This document shows positions 9,201 to 16,868 of a DNA stretch of 44,250 nt, piece by piece. The stretch is from Lachnospiraceae bacterium (GTDB lineage Bacteria; Bacillota; Clostridia; Lachnospirales; Lachnospiraceae). The notes beneath the pieces were generated by a model. It was given only the letters and a program-made list of their open reading frames with translations. It ran no database searches and had not been told where the DNA came from. A program made the position numbers and the translations under genes. The DNA is taken from positions 1-44,250 of the forward strand of contig JAQXGF010000037.1 in NCBI GenBank assembly GCA_029006155.1, read 5' to 3'. Position 1 is the first letter of the stretch. Each line of letters opens with the position of its first letter.

Positions 9201-10915
9201 TTGGAACCGACAGCCAGACGCAGACAATCCAGAAAGATAAAGAAAAGCAGTATGTGAAAAAGCAGGCTGACAAGGTTGAGGATAATGTAATATCATATTC
9301 GGTTCTACTTAATTTGAATGGTGAGGACTTGCTAGAAGGTGCAAAAACTCTGACATTGGATGACGAATTAGAATATAAGTATTATGAACCGAATGGGATA
9401 TTGGATGTAAGCCTTGTACCGGGGTCTGTAAAACTATATAAGTGTGATGAGACAGGCAATAAACTGGAAGAATTGTCTACGGTCGATTATCCGTATACTT
9501 ATGTGGAAAGCAAGGAAGAAGACAATGGAAAGAATTGGACTTGCAAAAATAAGTTAAGCATTACTATTCCAAATAAACAGGCAGTGCGGGTGGAATATAA
9601 GTATAAGGTGACAGGACCTGTTGGGCAATGGCATAATTTTTCAAATACAGCTGAATTAAAGGGGGTTTTAGGAGATAACTCAGGTGGAAAAAATAATGTG
9701 CATACAGAAATTCAGGAAAGTAGTGCAGGAGCGGAACTTGATGGTGTTACAATCTATAAAGTAGATAGTAATAATACAGGTTTAGGGCTTGCAGGAGCGG
9801 AATTTGAATTGGCTCGTTGGGATGTAACGGAAGGGAAGTATGTAGTTGTAAAGCCGGAAAATGGAGAGTATTATATTTCTGATGCGAACGGGAAAATGTC
9901 ACTTATACATTTAGCATATAATACTGCATATCGACTGGTAGAAAAAAAGCAACCAGATGGTTATATACTAGATTCTACACCGTTTTATTTCTGCATTGGA
10001 AATTCAGATAAGCAAAAGTATCCGGTATGCCAACCGGAAGATTTTGAAGGAACAGAATATGCGTCAGGTGCTGTAATATATTTAACTAATATTAAGAATT
10101 TGACGGATATTAGGGTAGATAAAAAATGGTTGGATAGCAATGCTAATCCGGTAAATAAACCATCTGGAGATGTAAAGATTGAACTTTATCAGATTTCGAC
10201 TACAAAAAATCCATATTCGGCAGCTCGTGAAAAAGCAACTGTAAATATACTTTATGGGAAGTATGGAGTAGATGCAGGAAATCTTGGAAAAAGTGAGACT
10301 CAGGTTTGTCAAAAAGGAGATTTGATAATAATACAGGTGGTATCGGCGGGAACGCCAATCGCAAGAAGTTATAACCCACGAAGCGGAGATTTCTATAACA
10401 ATTACAAAGAAATAGCAGCAAGTTCTGTTTCAGGAGAAAGTCCGAAGGTTTATGAATACAGATATAAGGTAAAAGGCGATATAACGATAGGTATTATTAC
10501 AAGTGAAAATAATGAAATAAATGCTAGTTCTTCTGTTAATTCTGCTGACACAGAGCCGCTGGTTACAGAAAAATTGTATGGAACTTATCAAATTTCTGCC
10601 GGAGAAAATTGGTCAAAAGCAATTAAAAATTTGCCTCTGGCCGGGACTGATTCTTCAGGAAACACAGTTTATTATAGCTATTACGTGAAAGAAATTTCAC
10701 TATCGAACTATATAACTTCTTATGAAAACAACGGTGGCATCACCAGTGGGACAATAACTATTACAAACCAGTCGACGGAAAATCCGTCTTATGTACTTCC
10801 AGAAACCGGAGGACCTGGTACATTACCGTATATAGCGGGCGGCCTTGCCGTGATGACAGCTGGCCTGTTATATGGATATTCTTTGAGGCGCAGACGTGAA
10901 AGGAGGTTGGGATAG
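6236..10915 (+). CDS. Large LPETG-anchored adhesin/tip pilin (1559 aa)
   Basis: The N-terminus is basic, followed by one hydrophobic helix ending LILPAITME (residues about 27-50), typical of Lachnospiraceae surface proteins, then a C/H cluster (CGNTHHTHTASCYE). Residues about 118-260 are low-complexity Ser-Glu-Thr, a likely wall-spanning stalk. The bulk (about 270-1200) is repeated beta-sandwich modules of the isopeptide/DUF11 type, then one SpaA-like module with E-box 'YRLVEKKQPDGY'. The sorting signal is LPETGG at about 1521, a hydrophobic helix and RRRRERR. Base composition shifts: about 52% GC near 6300 (31/60 by count), 27% near 8650 (16/60). Probably the tip or accessory adhesin of the pilus; ligand unknown. 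Confidence 0.88.
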   Translation: MNESLKERVRRFLQVRRHRKTWEKVVGSLAVVVIFITSYMLILPAITMEKPTYCGNTHHTHTASCYEPSEEILDEDNVSGSTGSSTSASTPAHTWANSLSIEGIEEVRTGGEDEGLAEAESESESESESETESESESETESETSETVTAESETDESEKAVAEAQTEEVSEAESELQSEAATKIERASNLTAESETEALTEAQSESETVAQTEAVTEAETELESDTIENEETEVTTENALETETETNLTEDIALYAEDIIDEGDDGIATYANDGIDFTDYITSVDMKYKDHKEEWKGWQDIPVQDGKLQLSEKDSLQFQLNYTLPGQTLSQTNRTIVYQIPDGITIKNQASGNVTNTLGQVIGTYVIGTDGKISITFEDEYVNENADGKAVTGHIIFKSSVSEIETDDTGKKEISFNDKVNIKVEVVDKVITTEDLHVEKSALKVNEQDGTIEYQIVITSKAGTSDKVTLTDIMKNVGLDGDITVVDKNGTQIPTTFIENADGFSMELPSMPAGESYTITYRAKLTDTINGKITTNNTVKVDSKRQDGAKLHDEASVDNEITQKIISKTGKLLENGKIQWTVTINESKTDIGGWTLSDVLNGQAFEGTVSITPAIEGKTEITLPYTFPKGTKDTYTVVYDTSADKEVGNNKTSNKAVLTPPAEDGKKPANAGAAAGDNTSKPYNPVQKAGQGISENSDGETAIAKWKVTISASEGDIAAPWTYTDTLEESSHNQWFTADQILQVKKALDQTLKDAGIELDYTMFADGNKNLEDVKPESDTKYSGYKITFNTPLKKGTTFSFEYKTTANIKNLVDAKIFKNSGFVSENTKSYGQNTFKPSKPTIIKNDASKTGGEDNTSHTYDDITADGKSVIKWNITVNIPENYQGGALTIKEKLPDGVTLDYLGLGIAAESKTDITTSGNHEVGGYTVETTITGNTILVKIPEEMAESVKGSRLELVVHVIPDEDTAWTTGNKSFQNEVELLDKNNNVIGTDSQTQTIQKDKEKQYVKKQADKVEDNVISYSVLLNLNGEDLLEGAKTLTLDDELEYKYYEPNGILDVSLVPGSVKLYKCDETGNKLEELSTVDYPYTYVESKEEDNGKNWTCKNKLSITIPNKQAVRVEYKYKVTGPVGQWHNFSNTAELKGVLGDNSGGKNNVHTEIQESSAGAELDGVTIYKVDSNNTGLGLAGAEFELARWDVTEGKYVVVKPENGEYYISDANGKMSLIHLAYNTAYRLVEKKQPDGYILDSTPFYFCIGNSDKQKYPVCQPEDFEGTEYASGAVIYLTNIKNLTDIRVDKKWLDSNANPVNKPSGDVKIELYQISTTKNPYSAAREKATVNILYGKYGVDAGNLGKSETQVCQKGDLIIIQVVSAGTPIARSYNPRSGDFYNNYKEIAASSVSGESPKVYEYRYKVKGDITIGIITSENNEINASSSVNSADTEPLVTEKLYGTYQISAGENWSKAIKNLPLAGTDSSGNTVYYSYYVKEISLSNYITSYENNGGITSGTITITNQSTENPSYVLPETGGPGTLPYIAGGLAVMTAGLLYGYSLRRRRERRLG

Positions 10916-10981
10916 CGTTTATTCTGCACTCCGGAAACGGCGAATCTTGATCTGCGTCGTTAGGATATCCGAGATATATGA

Positions 10982-11113
10982 ACCGAGAAAAGATGCGAAG
11001 CAACGACTCGGTGATAAGCAAGCACCGAAGCGGATTGCAAATATCCGCTTCGGCACGAATAGGCTGTAAAGCAACTATTCGAGTATGAACAGGCGGATAA
11101 TAAATATTCGCTT
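10982..11113. repeat. Four consecutive hairpins between adhesin and pilin; member of a dispersed repeat family
   Basis: Stems: ACCGAG/CTCGGT (10982-10987/11007-11012); CCGAAGCGGAT/ATCCGCTTCGG (11025-11035/11043-11053, perfect 11 bp); CGAATAG/CTATTCG (11056-11062/11075-11081); AGGCGGATA/TATTCGCTT (11091-11099/11105-11113, two G-U). The first 70 bases align with 36391-36443. The array lies in the 232-bp gap before the pilin, where it could end adhesin transcripts or protect the pilin mRNA 5' end. No clear promoter was found in this gap. Confidence 0.65.
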
Positions 11114-11147
11114 GACCCAAAAGGACAAAAGAAAGCGAGGAATGAAC

Positions 11148-12755
11148 ATGAAGACAATGAAGAAACTCATGACATTAGTGCTCAGTATCGCAATGGTACT
11201 GGCGATGAGTGTAACGGCATTTGCAGATGATGCTACGACATCAACCTATAAGATTACGGTCAAGAATGCAACAGATGGCCATACTTATGAGGCTTATCAG
11301 ATTTTTAAAGGCGATTTAAGTGATAATATATTATCTAATGTGACTTGGGGAGATGGCATCACTGAGGATGGAAAAGTCAAATTTGGAGATGCAGCACAGA
11401 AGGCAGAAACGCTCGCAGAAGATAAGAGTGCAAATGCAGCAGCAACATTTGCTAAAGAGGTGGCTGAATATTTAACAAACAATGGAGTCCAGGGCAAGTA
11501 TGATTCGACTAAAGGCGAATATACTATATCGGGTCTTACACCGGGATATTACTTGGTTAAAGATAGTTTTACAAAAGACGCGCAGAAAGATGATTTTATT
11601 AGTGCATATATTATGCAAGTTGTTAAGAATGTAGAAGTTGAGCCTAAGGGCGATAAGCCGTCTGTAGAGAAGAAGGTTAAGGAGAACGTTAAAGGTGTAA
11701 CTGGAAATGAATATGGAGATGGGTATAACGATGTTGCAGATTATAACATTGGCGATGCGGTTCCATTTCATCTTATTGGTCGTGTACCAGATATGTCTGG
11801 CTATGATAGTTACAAGTATATATTTACAGATACCTTATCAAGTGGATTAACAGCACCTAAGAAGGCTGAAGAGGTAAAAGTATATTTGTCTTCTGATAAA
11901 AAGAAAGACGATAGCGATGTAGAAATTTCATATAATGAGTCGACTAATCCAAATGGATTTAAAGTCACCATAACGGGTCAAACGATCACTGTTGAGTCCA
12001 CGAAGTTGAATGGAATAGCGGGTGTAATGAAAGACAAATATATTATCGTGGAATATTCAGCGGTTCTTAACCAGAATGCAGTTATTGGATTAAGCGGTAA
12101 TGAAAATAAGGTTGATTTGAAGTATTCGAACAATCCAAATGGAGATGGAATAGGAAAAACACCTGAGGATAAAGTTATTGTTTTTACGTATGAATTGGAT
12201 GCAACTAAGGTTGATGGAGGAGCAGACGAAACAAAAACACTTGCAGGTGCAAAATTTAAATTACTTAGAAAAAATAGCGATGGTTCTGAACAGTACGCCA
12301 AGTTTGATACTGCTAACAAAGTGATTGGTTGGGGAGTTGAGGAAGAAGCAACGGAATTAGTATCAGATGAGAATGGTAAGTTTGGGGCAATTGGTTTGGA
12401 TGATGGAACTTACTATTTGAGAGAGACATTAGCTCCGAGTGGCTATAATCTTCTGAAAGAAGATATTGAAATTAAAGTTAAAGCTACGACAGTTAATAAT
12501 CAGTCATGGGATGGTGATCCGAAAAATGCATTAACTAAGTTAGAGGTCGACGTTAAGGTTAATAATAAGACAACGACAACAGGTAGTGATGAGAATCGTG
12601 GAGTAGTTAAGGTAACAGTTGAAAATAATCAGGGTTCCACCCTTCCGTCCACCGGTGGCATGGGTACCACGATCTTCTACGTAGTTGGTACGATCCTTGT
12701 TCTGGCGGCAGCGGTTCTGCTGATTACGAAGAAGCGCATGCATGCGGACAAGTAA
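11148..12755 (+). CDS. Major pilin (isopeptide-forming LPSTG backbone subunit)
   Basis: This is a 535-aa pilin. The start at 11148 is chosen because AGCGAGG lies 7 bases upstream; ATG 11142 is too close to it, and the frame extends upstream only into hairpin DNA. A signal peptide (residues 1-25, ...VTAFA) is followed by a D1-type fimbrial module. A pilin-motif-like lysine segment (VEVEPKGDKP) marks the usual site of sortase cross-linking. D2 and SpaA-like modules follow, the latter with E-box YYLRETLAPSGYN. The sorting signal is LPSTGG (about 499-504), a hydrophobic helix and KKRMHADK. Layout and size match pilus shaft subunits. The middle is AT-rich (18/60 GC near 11600), the anchor end is not (33/60 near 12690). 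Confidence 0.92.
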   Translation: MKTMKKLMTLVLSIAMVLAMSVTAFADDATTSTYKITVKNATDGHTYEAYQIFKGDLSDNILSNVTWGDGITEDGKVKFGDAAQKAETLAEDKSANAAATFAKEVAEYLTNNGVQGKYDSTKGEYTISGLTPGYYLVKDSFTKDAQKDDFISAYIMQVVKNVEVEPKGDKPSVEKKVKENVKGVTGNEYGDGYNDVADYNIGDAVPFHLIGRVPDMSGYDSYKYIFTDTLSSGLTAPKKAEEVKVYLSSDKKKDDSDVEISYNESTNPNGFKVTITGQTITVESTKLNGIAGVMKDKYIIVEYSAVLNQNAVIGLSGNENKVDLKYSNNPNGDGIGKTPEDKVIVFTYELDATKVDGGADETKTLAGAKFKLLRKNSDGSEQYAKFDTANKVIGWGVEEEATELVSDENGKFGAIGLDDGTYYLRETLAPSGYNLLKEDIEIKVKATTVNNQSWDGDPKNALTKLEVDVKVNNKTTTTGSDENRGVVKVTVENNQGSTLPSTGGMGTTIFYVVGTILVLAAAVLLITKKRMHADK

Positions 12756-12810
12756 TTATCATTTAAAGTTCTAAAAATAAGACAGGCAGCATAAGAAATA
12801 AAGATATGGC

Positions 12811-12860
12811 GGGATGCTTCGGCATCCCCCGTATCCTGTGAAGGCACGACAGCAGGATAC
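12811..12860. other. Two hairpins between pilin and sortase
   Basis: GGGATGC-TTCG-GCATCCC (12811-12828) is a UUCG-capped stem. It is followed by GTATCCTG/CAGGATAC (12831-12838/12853-12860). No T-run follows either, so they look more like mRNA stabilising or processing elements than terminators. They could lower sortase expression relative to pilin. Confidence 0.5.
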
Positions 12861-12925
12861 AGAAAAGGTGGGGGCGGATCGTGCCAAATAAATATGGATT
12901 TGCCATACAACAGCAAGGAGAGCTT

Positions 12926-13753
12926 ATGAGACTGATAAAGAAACATTTTACGACCATTTTGTTAGTGCTGATTTTGCTCACAGGCGTGTCCTTACTGCTG
13001 TATCCCACAGTCAGTGATTACTGGAATTCGTTTCATCAGTCGCGGGCGATCGCGTCCTATGTGGAGGCGGTGGCTGAGATCGACAATACGGATTATGAGA
13101 AAATGTGGCAGGAGGCAGTAGCATATAATGAGAAGCTGAAGGACAACAGTGGGCGCTGGACGCCGACGGATGAGGAGCTGGAGGAGTACGATCAGATCCT
13201 GAACATCAGCGACACCGGGATCATGGGCTATGTCGAGATTCCGAAGATCAATGTGTCGCTCCCGATTTATCACGGGACGGACGAGGCGATCCTGCAGATC
13301 GCGATCGGACACATTCCGGGGTCTTCGCTACCGGTCGGTGGAAAGGGGACGCACTGTGTCATTTCCGGTCACCGGGGATTGCCGTCGGCGAAGCTCTTTA
13401 CGGATCTGGATCAGATGGAGGAGGGCGACCTCTTCATGATGCGGGTGCTGGATGAGACGCTGACGTATGAGGTGGATCAGATCCGCATCGTGCAGCCGGA
13501 GGATCTCTCGGATCTGGAGATCGATGAGGACAAGGATCTGTGTACGCTCGTCACCTGTACGCCGTATGGCATCAATTCGCACCGGCTTCTGGTGCGGGGA
13601 CATCGGGTGGAGAATCTGAAGGAGGACACGATCCGTGTCACGGCGGATGCGCAGCAGATCGATCCGGTGATGGTGGCTCCGGCAGTCGCGGTTCCGCTGG
13701 TGCTGTTGCTTGGTATCGGTGCCTGGATCGGAGGCAGACGCCGCCGCAGATGA
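12926..13753 (+). CDS. srtC: Class C (pilus-polymerising) sortase
   Basis: This 275-aa membrane transpeptidase joins pilin subunits through the Thr of LPxTG and a lysine of the next subunit. The start at 12926 has AAGGAG five bases upstream. There is an N-terminal helix (about 9-26), a catalytic domain from about 98, His149 in SGHRGLP, Cys211 in TLVTCTPYG, Arg220 in NSHRLLVRG, and a second C-terminal membrane helix (about 247-267) with a basic tail, the hallmark of class C. No clear DPW/DPF lid motif was recognised before the catalytic domain. It lies between major and minor pilin genes and is the only sortase in the window. Confidence 0.94.
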   Translation: MRLIKKHFTTILLVLILLTGVSLLLYPTVSDYWNSFHQSRAIASYVEAVAEIDNTDYEKMWQEAVAYNEKLKDNSGRWTPTDEELEEYDQILNISDTGIMGYVEIPKINVSLPIYHGTDEAILQIAIGHIPGSSLPVGGKGTHCVISGHRGLPSAKLFTDLDQMEEGDLFMMRVLDETLTYEVDQIRIVQPEDLSDLEIDEDKDLCTLVTCTPYGINSHRLLVRGHRVENLKEDTIRVTADAQQIDPVMVAPAVAVPLVLLLGIGAWIGGRRRRR

Positions 13754-13828
13754 TCCGGCAGTCGGGGATGAGATGCGATAGATGTGCAAGTGGTAAATGG
13801 ACAGATACGATAGAAGAGAAAGGGTTGA

Positions 13829-15610
13829 GTGACTGTGAACGAAGAGAGTAGAAAGAGGACGGGCAGCTGGATCGGTGCATGGCTGTTGCTGGCGTTGCTG
13901 CTGATGCTGTATCCTGCGCGGGTGCGGGCAGCCGGGACGGGATCGATCACGCTGAAGCTTCCGGAAAATGCGTCGTCGGTGCAGGTGACGGTCTATCCGG
14001 TGGCGAGCAATGAGACGGGAAATTATGTGTGTACCGGAGCGTTTGCCAGTTCGGGCATCACGATTCCGGATCTGAATAACGCGGAGAATGCAAAAAATGC
14101 GGCGGAGCAGTTCGCGGCCTACGCGGAGAATTCGCAGGTCACGGGCGTCAGCGCGACGCCGGATGCATCTGGCATCTGCCGTTTTACCGGACTGGAGCCG
14201 GCACTGTATCTGGTGCTGCAGACCGCGGGCAGGGATGTGCTCGAAGTACAGCGGTTGCTCGTGCCGATCCCGTATCTGGCGGATGCCAATGGCAATGTGT
14301 CCTATGACGCGGTGCTCGAACCGAAGTATGAGGTCCCGGACGGGGCGGTCATTCTGAATAAGACCGATGAGAACAGCAATGTGATCGCAGATGTTACGTT
14401 TATGCTGCAGAAGAAGACGTATGTCGGCGAGGGCGGTTCGCTTCCGGAGAATGTGGTGTCCGGCACGGATGTCGGCGGACGTTTTTACTGGGAGACGGTG
14501 CAACAGAAGCTGACGACGGATGCAAATGGACAGATTGCACTGGACGGGCTGTCGTTTGGCATGTATCAGTTCGTGGAGATCCAGACCCCGGCGGGCTATG
14601 TGCTCGACCCGGCGCCGCATTTCTTTGAGATCAAGTCGGCGGGGACGCTGGTACAGGCAAATGGAAGATATCAGGCGGGCAGCGAGGCTGTGCCGGTCGT
14701 ATCAGTCGTAAACCGCAAAGAGCAGACGGGCAGCATCACGGTGCGAAAGACGCTGACCGATTCGGACGGAAGGTATATCGCGGTGCCGGATCTGACGTTC
14801 TATGTAGCGCTCTTTTCCGACGAGGCGCGGACGGAGCGGATCTCGGATGTGAAGCCGATCCGGTTCACGAGTGTATCGACCTCTTCGGTGACGTTTGAAA
14901 ATCTGAAGCTCGGCACGACCTACTATGTCGGAGAGACGGATGCCGACGGAATCCTGCAGACCGGGCAGGTAGCCGGAGACGGTGTGTATACGGCGGAGTA
15001 TCCGGGTGGCTATTCAATCCAGCCGACGAGAAGAGCGCCGGATGGCACGGTGGCATTCCGGAATGTCTATACGGAGCTTCCGCATGGATTCTACTATGAG
15101 GGCCAGCTGACCGTGACGAAGAAGGTGCTTCGCGGTACCAGCGCGTACAAGACGAATGAGACGTTCTATGCGGCGGTATTTACGGATGCGGCGCATACGG
15201 AGCGGTATGGCGATGTGATCGCCCTGGAGATGAACGGCGAGAGTGAAGTGAGCCAGACGATTCCGGTCTACATCGGCACGACGCCGGAGGCGACGATGAC
15301 CTATTACGTAGCCGAGACGGACAAAGATGGCAACCCGCTTTCGAATGACAGCGGTCTGGCCTTTGAGGTATCGATCGACAAGGCGACGGTGAAGTTCAAT
15401 GGATCTCAGATGGAGAATACCGTCGTGATCACGAATACGTATCCGCCGGAGACTCCGGATACGCCGACGACACCGGGACACAGTGGTGGCGGCTCCAATG
15501 TCCGCACCGGTGATGAGACACCGATCATGCGGTATGTGGTGCTTCTTGCGGTGGCGGTAGTCGTGATCGTCGGAGGAGTGCTTCTGGGGAGACGGAAACG
15601 AAATAAATAG
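13829..15610 (+). CDS. Minor/ancillary SpaA-type pilin with VRTGD sorting motif
   Basis: This 593-aa surface protein starts with GTG (13829; a second in-frame GTG at 13835 is equally possible). The signal peptide covers about residues 1-35 (ARVRA). An N-terminal Ig-like domain is followed by a SpaA module with E-box 'YQFVEIQTPAGY' and two larger Ig-like modules (FYVALFSDE, YYVGETDADG; FYAAVFTDA, YYVAETDKDG), homologous to those in the protein at 2-1462. The tail is VRTGDETP (about 558), a hydrophobic helix and RRKRNK, a non-canonical sorting signal. Composition is evenly GC-rich, unlike the pilin and adhesin. The last 89 bp and following terminator are repeated at 19594-19682. Confidence 0.9.
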   Translation: MTVNEESRKRTGSWIGAWLLLALLLMLYPARVRAAGTGSITLKLPENASSVQVTVYPVASNETGNYVCTGAFASSGITIPDLNNAENAKNAAEQFAAYAENSQVTGVSATPDASGICRFTGLEPALYLVLQTAGRDVLEVQRLLVPIPYLADANGNVSYDAVLEPKYEVPDGAVILNKTDENSNVIADVTFMLQKKTYVGEGGSLPENVVSGTDVGGRFYWETVQQKLTTDANGQIALDGLSFGMYQFVEIQTPAGYVLDPAPHFFEIKSAGTLVQANGRYQAGSEAVPVVSVVNRKEQTGSITVRKTLTDSDGRYIAVPDLTFYVALFSDEARTERISDVKPIRFTSVSTSSVTFENLKLGTTYYVGETDADGILQTGQVAGDGVYTAEYPGGYSIQPTRRAPDGTVAFRNVYTELPHGFYYEGQLTVTKKVLRGTSAYKTNETFYAAVFTDAAHTERYGDVIALEMNGESEVSQTIPVYIGTTPEATMTYYVAETDKDGNPLSNDSGLAFEVSIDKATVKFNGSQMENTVVITNTYPPETPDTPTTPGHSGGGSNVRTGDETPIMRYVVLLAVAVVVIVGGVLLGRRKRNK

Positions 15611-15616
15611 GAGATA

Positions 15617-15654
15617 AAAATCAGCTCTGTGTGTGGGTGCACGGAGCTGATTTT
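15617..15654. terminator. Bidirectional terminator between pilus locus and GNAT operon
   Basis: AAAATCAGCTC (15617-15627) pairs with GAGCTGATTTT (15644-15654), with A/T tracts on both sides, serving the minor pilin (+) and the converging small-gene operon (-). A second copy is at 19689-19723. Confidence 0.85.
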
Positions 15655-15662
15655 TTAAAACA

Positions 15663-15812
15663 CTATTTCGTTGTTTCCATTTTTTTTAATCGTTCTTTTG
15701 CTTTATTTATTGCTTTTGTGTGATTAGAAATGGGAGTCTGTGACTTTTTAAGCAGTTCCTTTGCTTTTTTTCCGGATACGACCATAATTGGGCTCTGTAA
15801 ATTATTATACAT
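15663..15812 (-). CDS. 49-aa lysine-rich small protein, last gene of GNAT operon
   Basis: This small gene begins MYNNLQSPIMVV and ends in a basic helix (KAINKAKERLKKMETTK); no family is recognised. Support comes from a strong SD (AGGAGG seven bases from the ATG), an 8-bp overlap with the end of the GNAT gene, and a terminator directly after its stop. The last 22 codons survive in the duplicated copy at 19732-19800. Its place after a toxin-like GNAT gene suggests an accessory or antitoxin role, but this is inference. Confidence 0.6.
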   Translation of the reverse strand: MYNNLQSPIMVVSGKKAKELLKKSQTPISNHTKAINKAKERLKKMETTK

Positions 15813-16470
15813 AATCTTCCCTCCTATCTAACTCATTTAATATTGATTCTACATCTCTGAACATAAATTTGCAATCACCTGCATAGTCGTAATGAAGTGC
15901 TTTTACATCTGACATTACTGGAACCAATTCTTCTGCGTCATCCTCTATGGTCTCAAAGCCCATTTGCCTGTAAGCTTTTATTACTTTGGAATTGTTATAT
16001 GCATGCAAGATTAAAAATGTAAAATTGACTTGTGATGAGAGCAATCCAATGATATCATTGATATATTCATTAAATATATAATTACCTACTCCTTTGTTAC
16101 TATGCTTATTATTTTCAAGCCATTCTAAATAAACATCATTTAGTGCAAAGTGCTCTAATTCCACACAGGGAATGATTTTTTCAACGTCTTTTTCCTGCGT
16201 GTGTTCTGGATCTGTTTTTTCATATGGTTTGATAATTAGACAAGTTGTAATTAATGTAAAATAACCAATAATGATCTGATTGCTGGTATCCCATACGATA
16301 TATGGTTTAATTCTCCCATTGTAATCTTTTACAATGAAGTTTTCTAACGCGGTAACTCTTTCACATTTGAAACTGTTCATCATATCATAACCGGTATTTT
16401 TACCGATATTATCGAAAAATGAATCAATAAATAAACATTTAATAGTATTTCGTCGGGTAGCAATATTCAT
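15805..16470 (-). CDS. GNAT-like N-acetyltransferase, possibly a toxin
   Basis: This 221-aa protein has a weak GNAT-fold signature. A beta-strand pair (IKPYIVWDTSN, IIIGYFTL) precedes a conserved 'VELEHFALN' strand. The acetyl-CoA loop region is diverged (SNKGVGNYIFNEYI, compare Q/RxxGxG/A), and an 'AYNNSKVIKAYRQMGFE' stretch matches GNAT motif B. AT-rich and flanked by two tiny genes in one operon (46 aa upstream, 49 aa overlapping downstream), the arrangement recalls GNAT toxins with small antitoxins such as AtaT or TacT. Those antitoxins are usually RHH proteins and neither small protein here is clearly one. It could equally be an ordinary acetyltransferase. A piece of its 3' end is duplicated at 19801-19868. 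Confidence 0.68.
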   Translation of the reverse strand: MNIATRRNTIKCLFIDSFFDNIGKNTGYDMMNSFKCERVTALENFIVKDYNGRIKPYIVWDTSNQIIIGYFTLITTCLIIKPYEKTDPEHTQEKDVEKIIPCVELEHFALNDVYLEWLENNKHSNKGVGNYIFNEYINDIIGLLSSQVNFTFLILHAYNNSKVIKAYRQMGFETIEDDAEELVPVMSDVKALHYDYAGDCKFMFRDVESILNELDRREDYV

Positions 16471-16505
16471 AACTTCCTCATGTGCGTAAAATTTTAAAAC
16501 ATTAT

Positions 16506-16646
16506 TTAGAGAAAAAATTTGCTTTGTTCTGCCTTTGCCGGTTTTCTTGTCACAGAGAGGAACTGAATATAGCGAATGGCCGCACTATAATCTTCCTCGT
16601 CCAGTGTGTTTAATAATTCATTTACTGTCATTGCTGTAGGTGCCAT
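16506..16646 (-). CDS. 46-aa antitoxin-like protein, first gene of GNAT operon
   Basis: The start at 16646 gives MAPTAMTVNELLNTLDEEDY and has AGGAGG seven bases upstream; the ATG six bases earlier is too close to that site. The predicted helix-rich peptide (LLNTLDEEDYSAAIRYIQFL, then a basic tail) resembles the short antitoxin-like proteins often encoded just before toxins, but no named family is certain. The promoter at 16669-16696 gives a short leader and the GNAT gene follows after 35 bp. Confidence 0.65.
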   Translation of the reverse strand: MAPTAMTVNELLNTLDEEDYSAAIRYIQFLSVTRKPAKAEQSKFFL

Positions 16647-16668
16647 ATACATCCCTCCTGGTCTTTTT

Positions 16669-16696
16669 AGTGTAGCAGAAAAACATGTGAATGCAA
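16669..16696 (-). promoter_or_regulatory. Promoter of the 46-aa/GNAT/49-aa operon
   Basis: Read on the minus strand: TTGCAT (16696-16691), 16-bp spacer ending TGC, TACACT (16674-16669). It lies about 20 bases before the start codon. Confidence 0.55.
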
Positions 16697-16812
16697 GGTG
16701 AACTATGCTTGCAGAAATACTTTTTATTACGAATTTATGATAACATAAGAAGTATATAAAATCAACATAAATAAATATAAATGTTTCATATGGAATAAGA
16801 TTTTATTTGGAT

Positions 16813-16838
16813 TTGTTATATTGTGTTAATGTTTTGCA
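16813..16838 (+). repeat. Relic copy of the par antisense promoter upstream region
   Basis: These 26 bases match 19888-19913 at 23 positions, covering the -35 and most of the spacer of the antitoxin-RNA promoter. The -10 is absent here; six bases further on a palindrome begins. It marks the left edge of the block inserted between the two copies. Confidence 0.55.
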
Positions 16839-16843
16839 AAGGA

Positions 16844-16868
16844 TTTATGGGTCTGACCCCATAAAGGA
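16844..16868. repeat. TTTATGGG palindrome, left copy
   Basis: TTTATGGG (16844-16851) pairs with CCCATAAA (16858-16865) around TCTGAC, followed by GGA. The same element with a perfect 9-bp stem is at 19567-19591. Together the two flank the Panacea fragment and the 619-aa secreted protein. GGGTCTGACCCC-like palindromes resemble REP elements moved by Y1 transposases, but no such gene is in the window. Confidence 0.55.

Noticed and set aside
13328..14620. 430-aa open frame antisense to sortase and minor pilin
   Set aside because: Arg/His/Ile-rich translation typical of the complement of GC-rich codons; the plus-strand genes have clear motifs and start sites.
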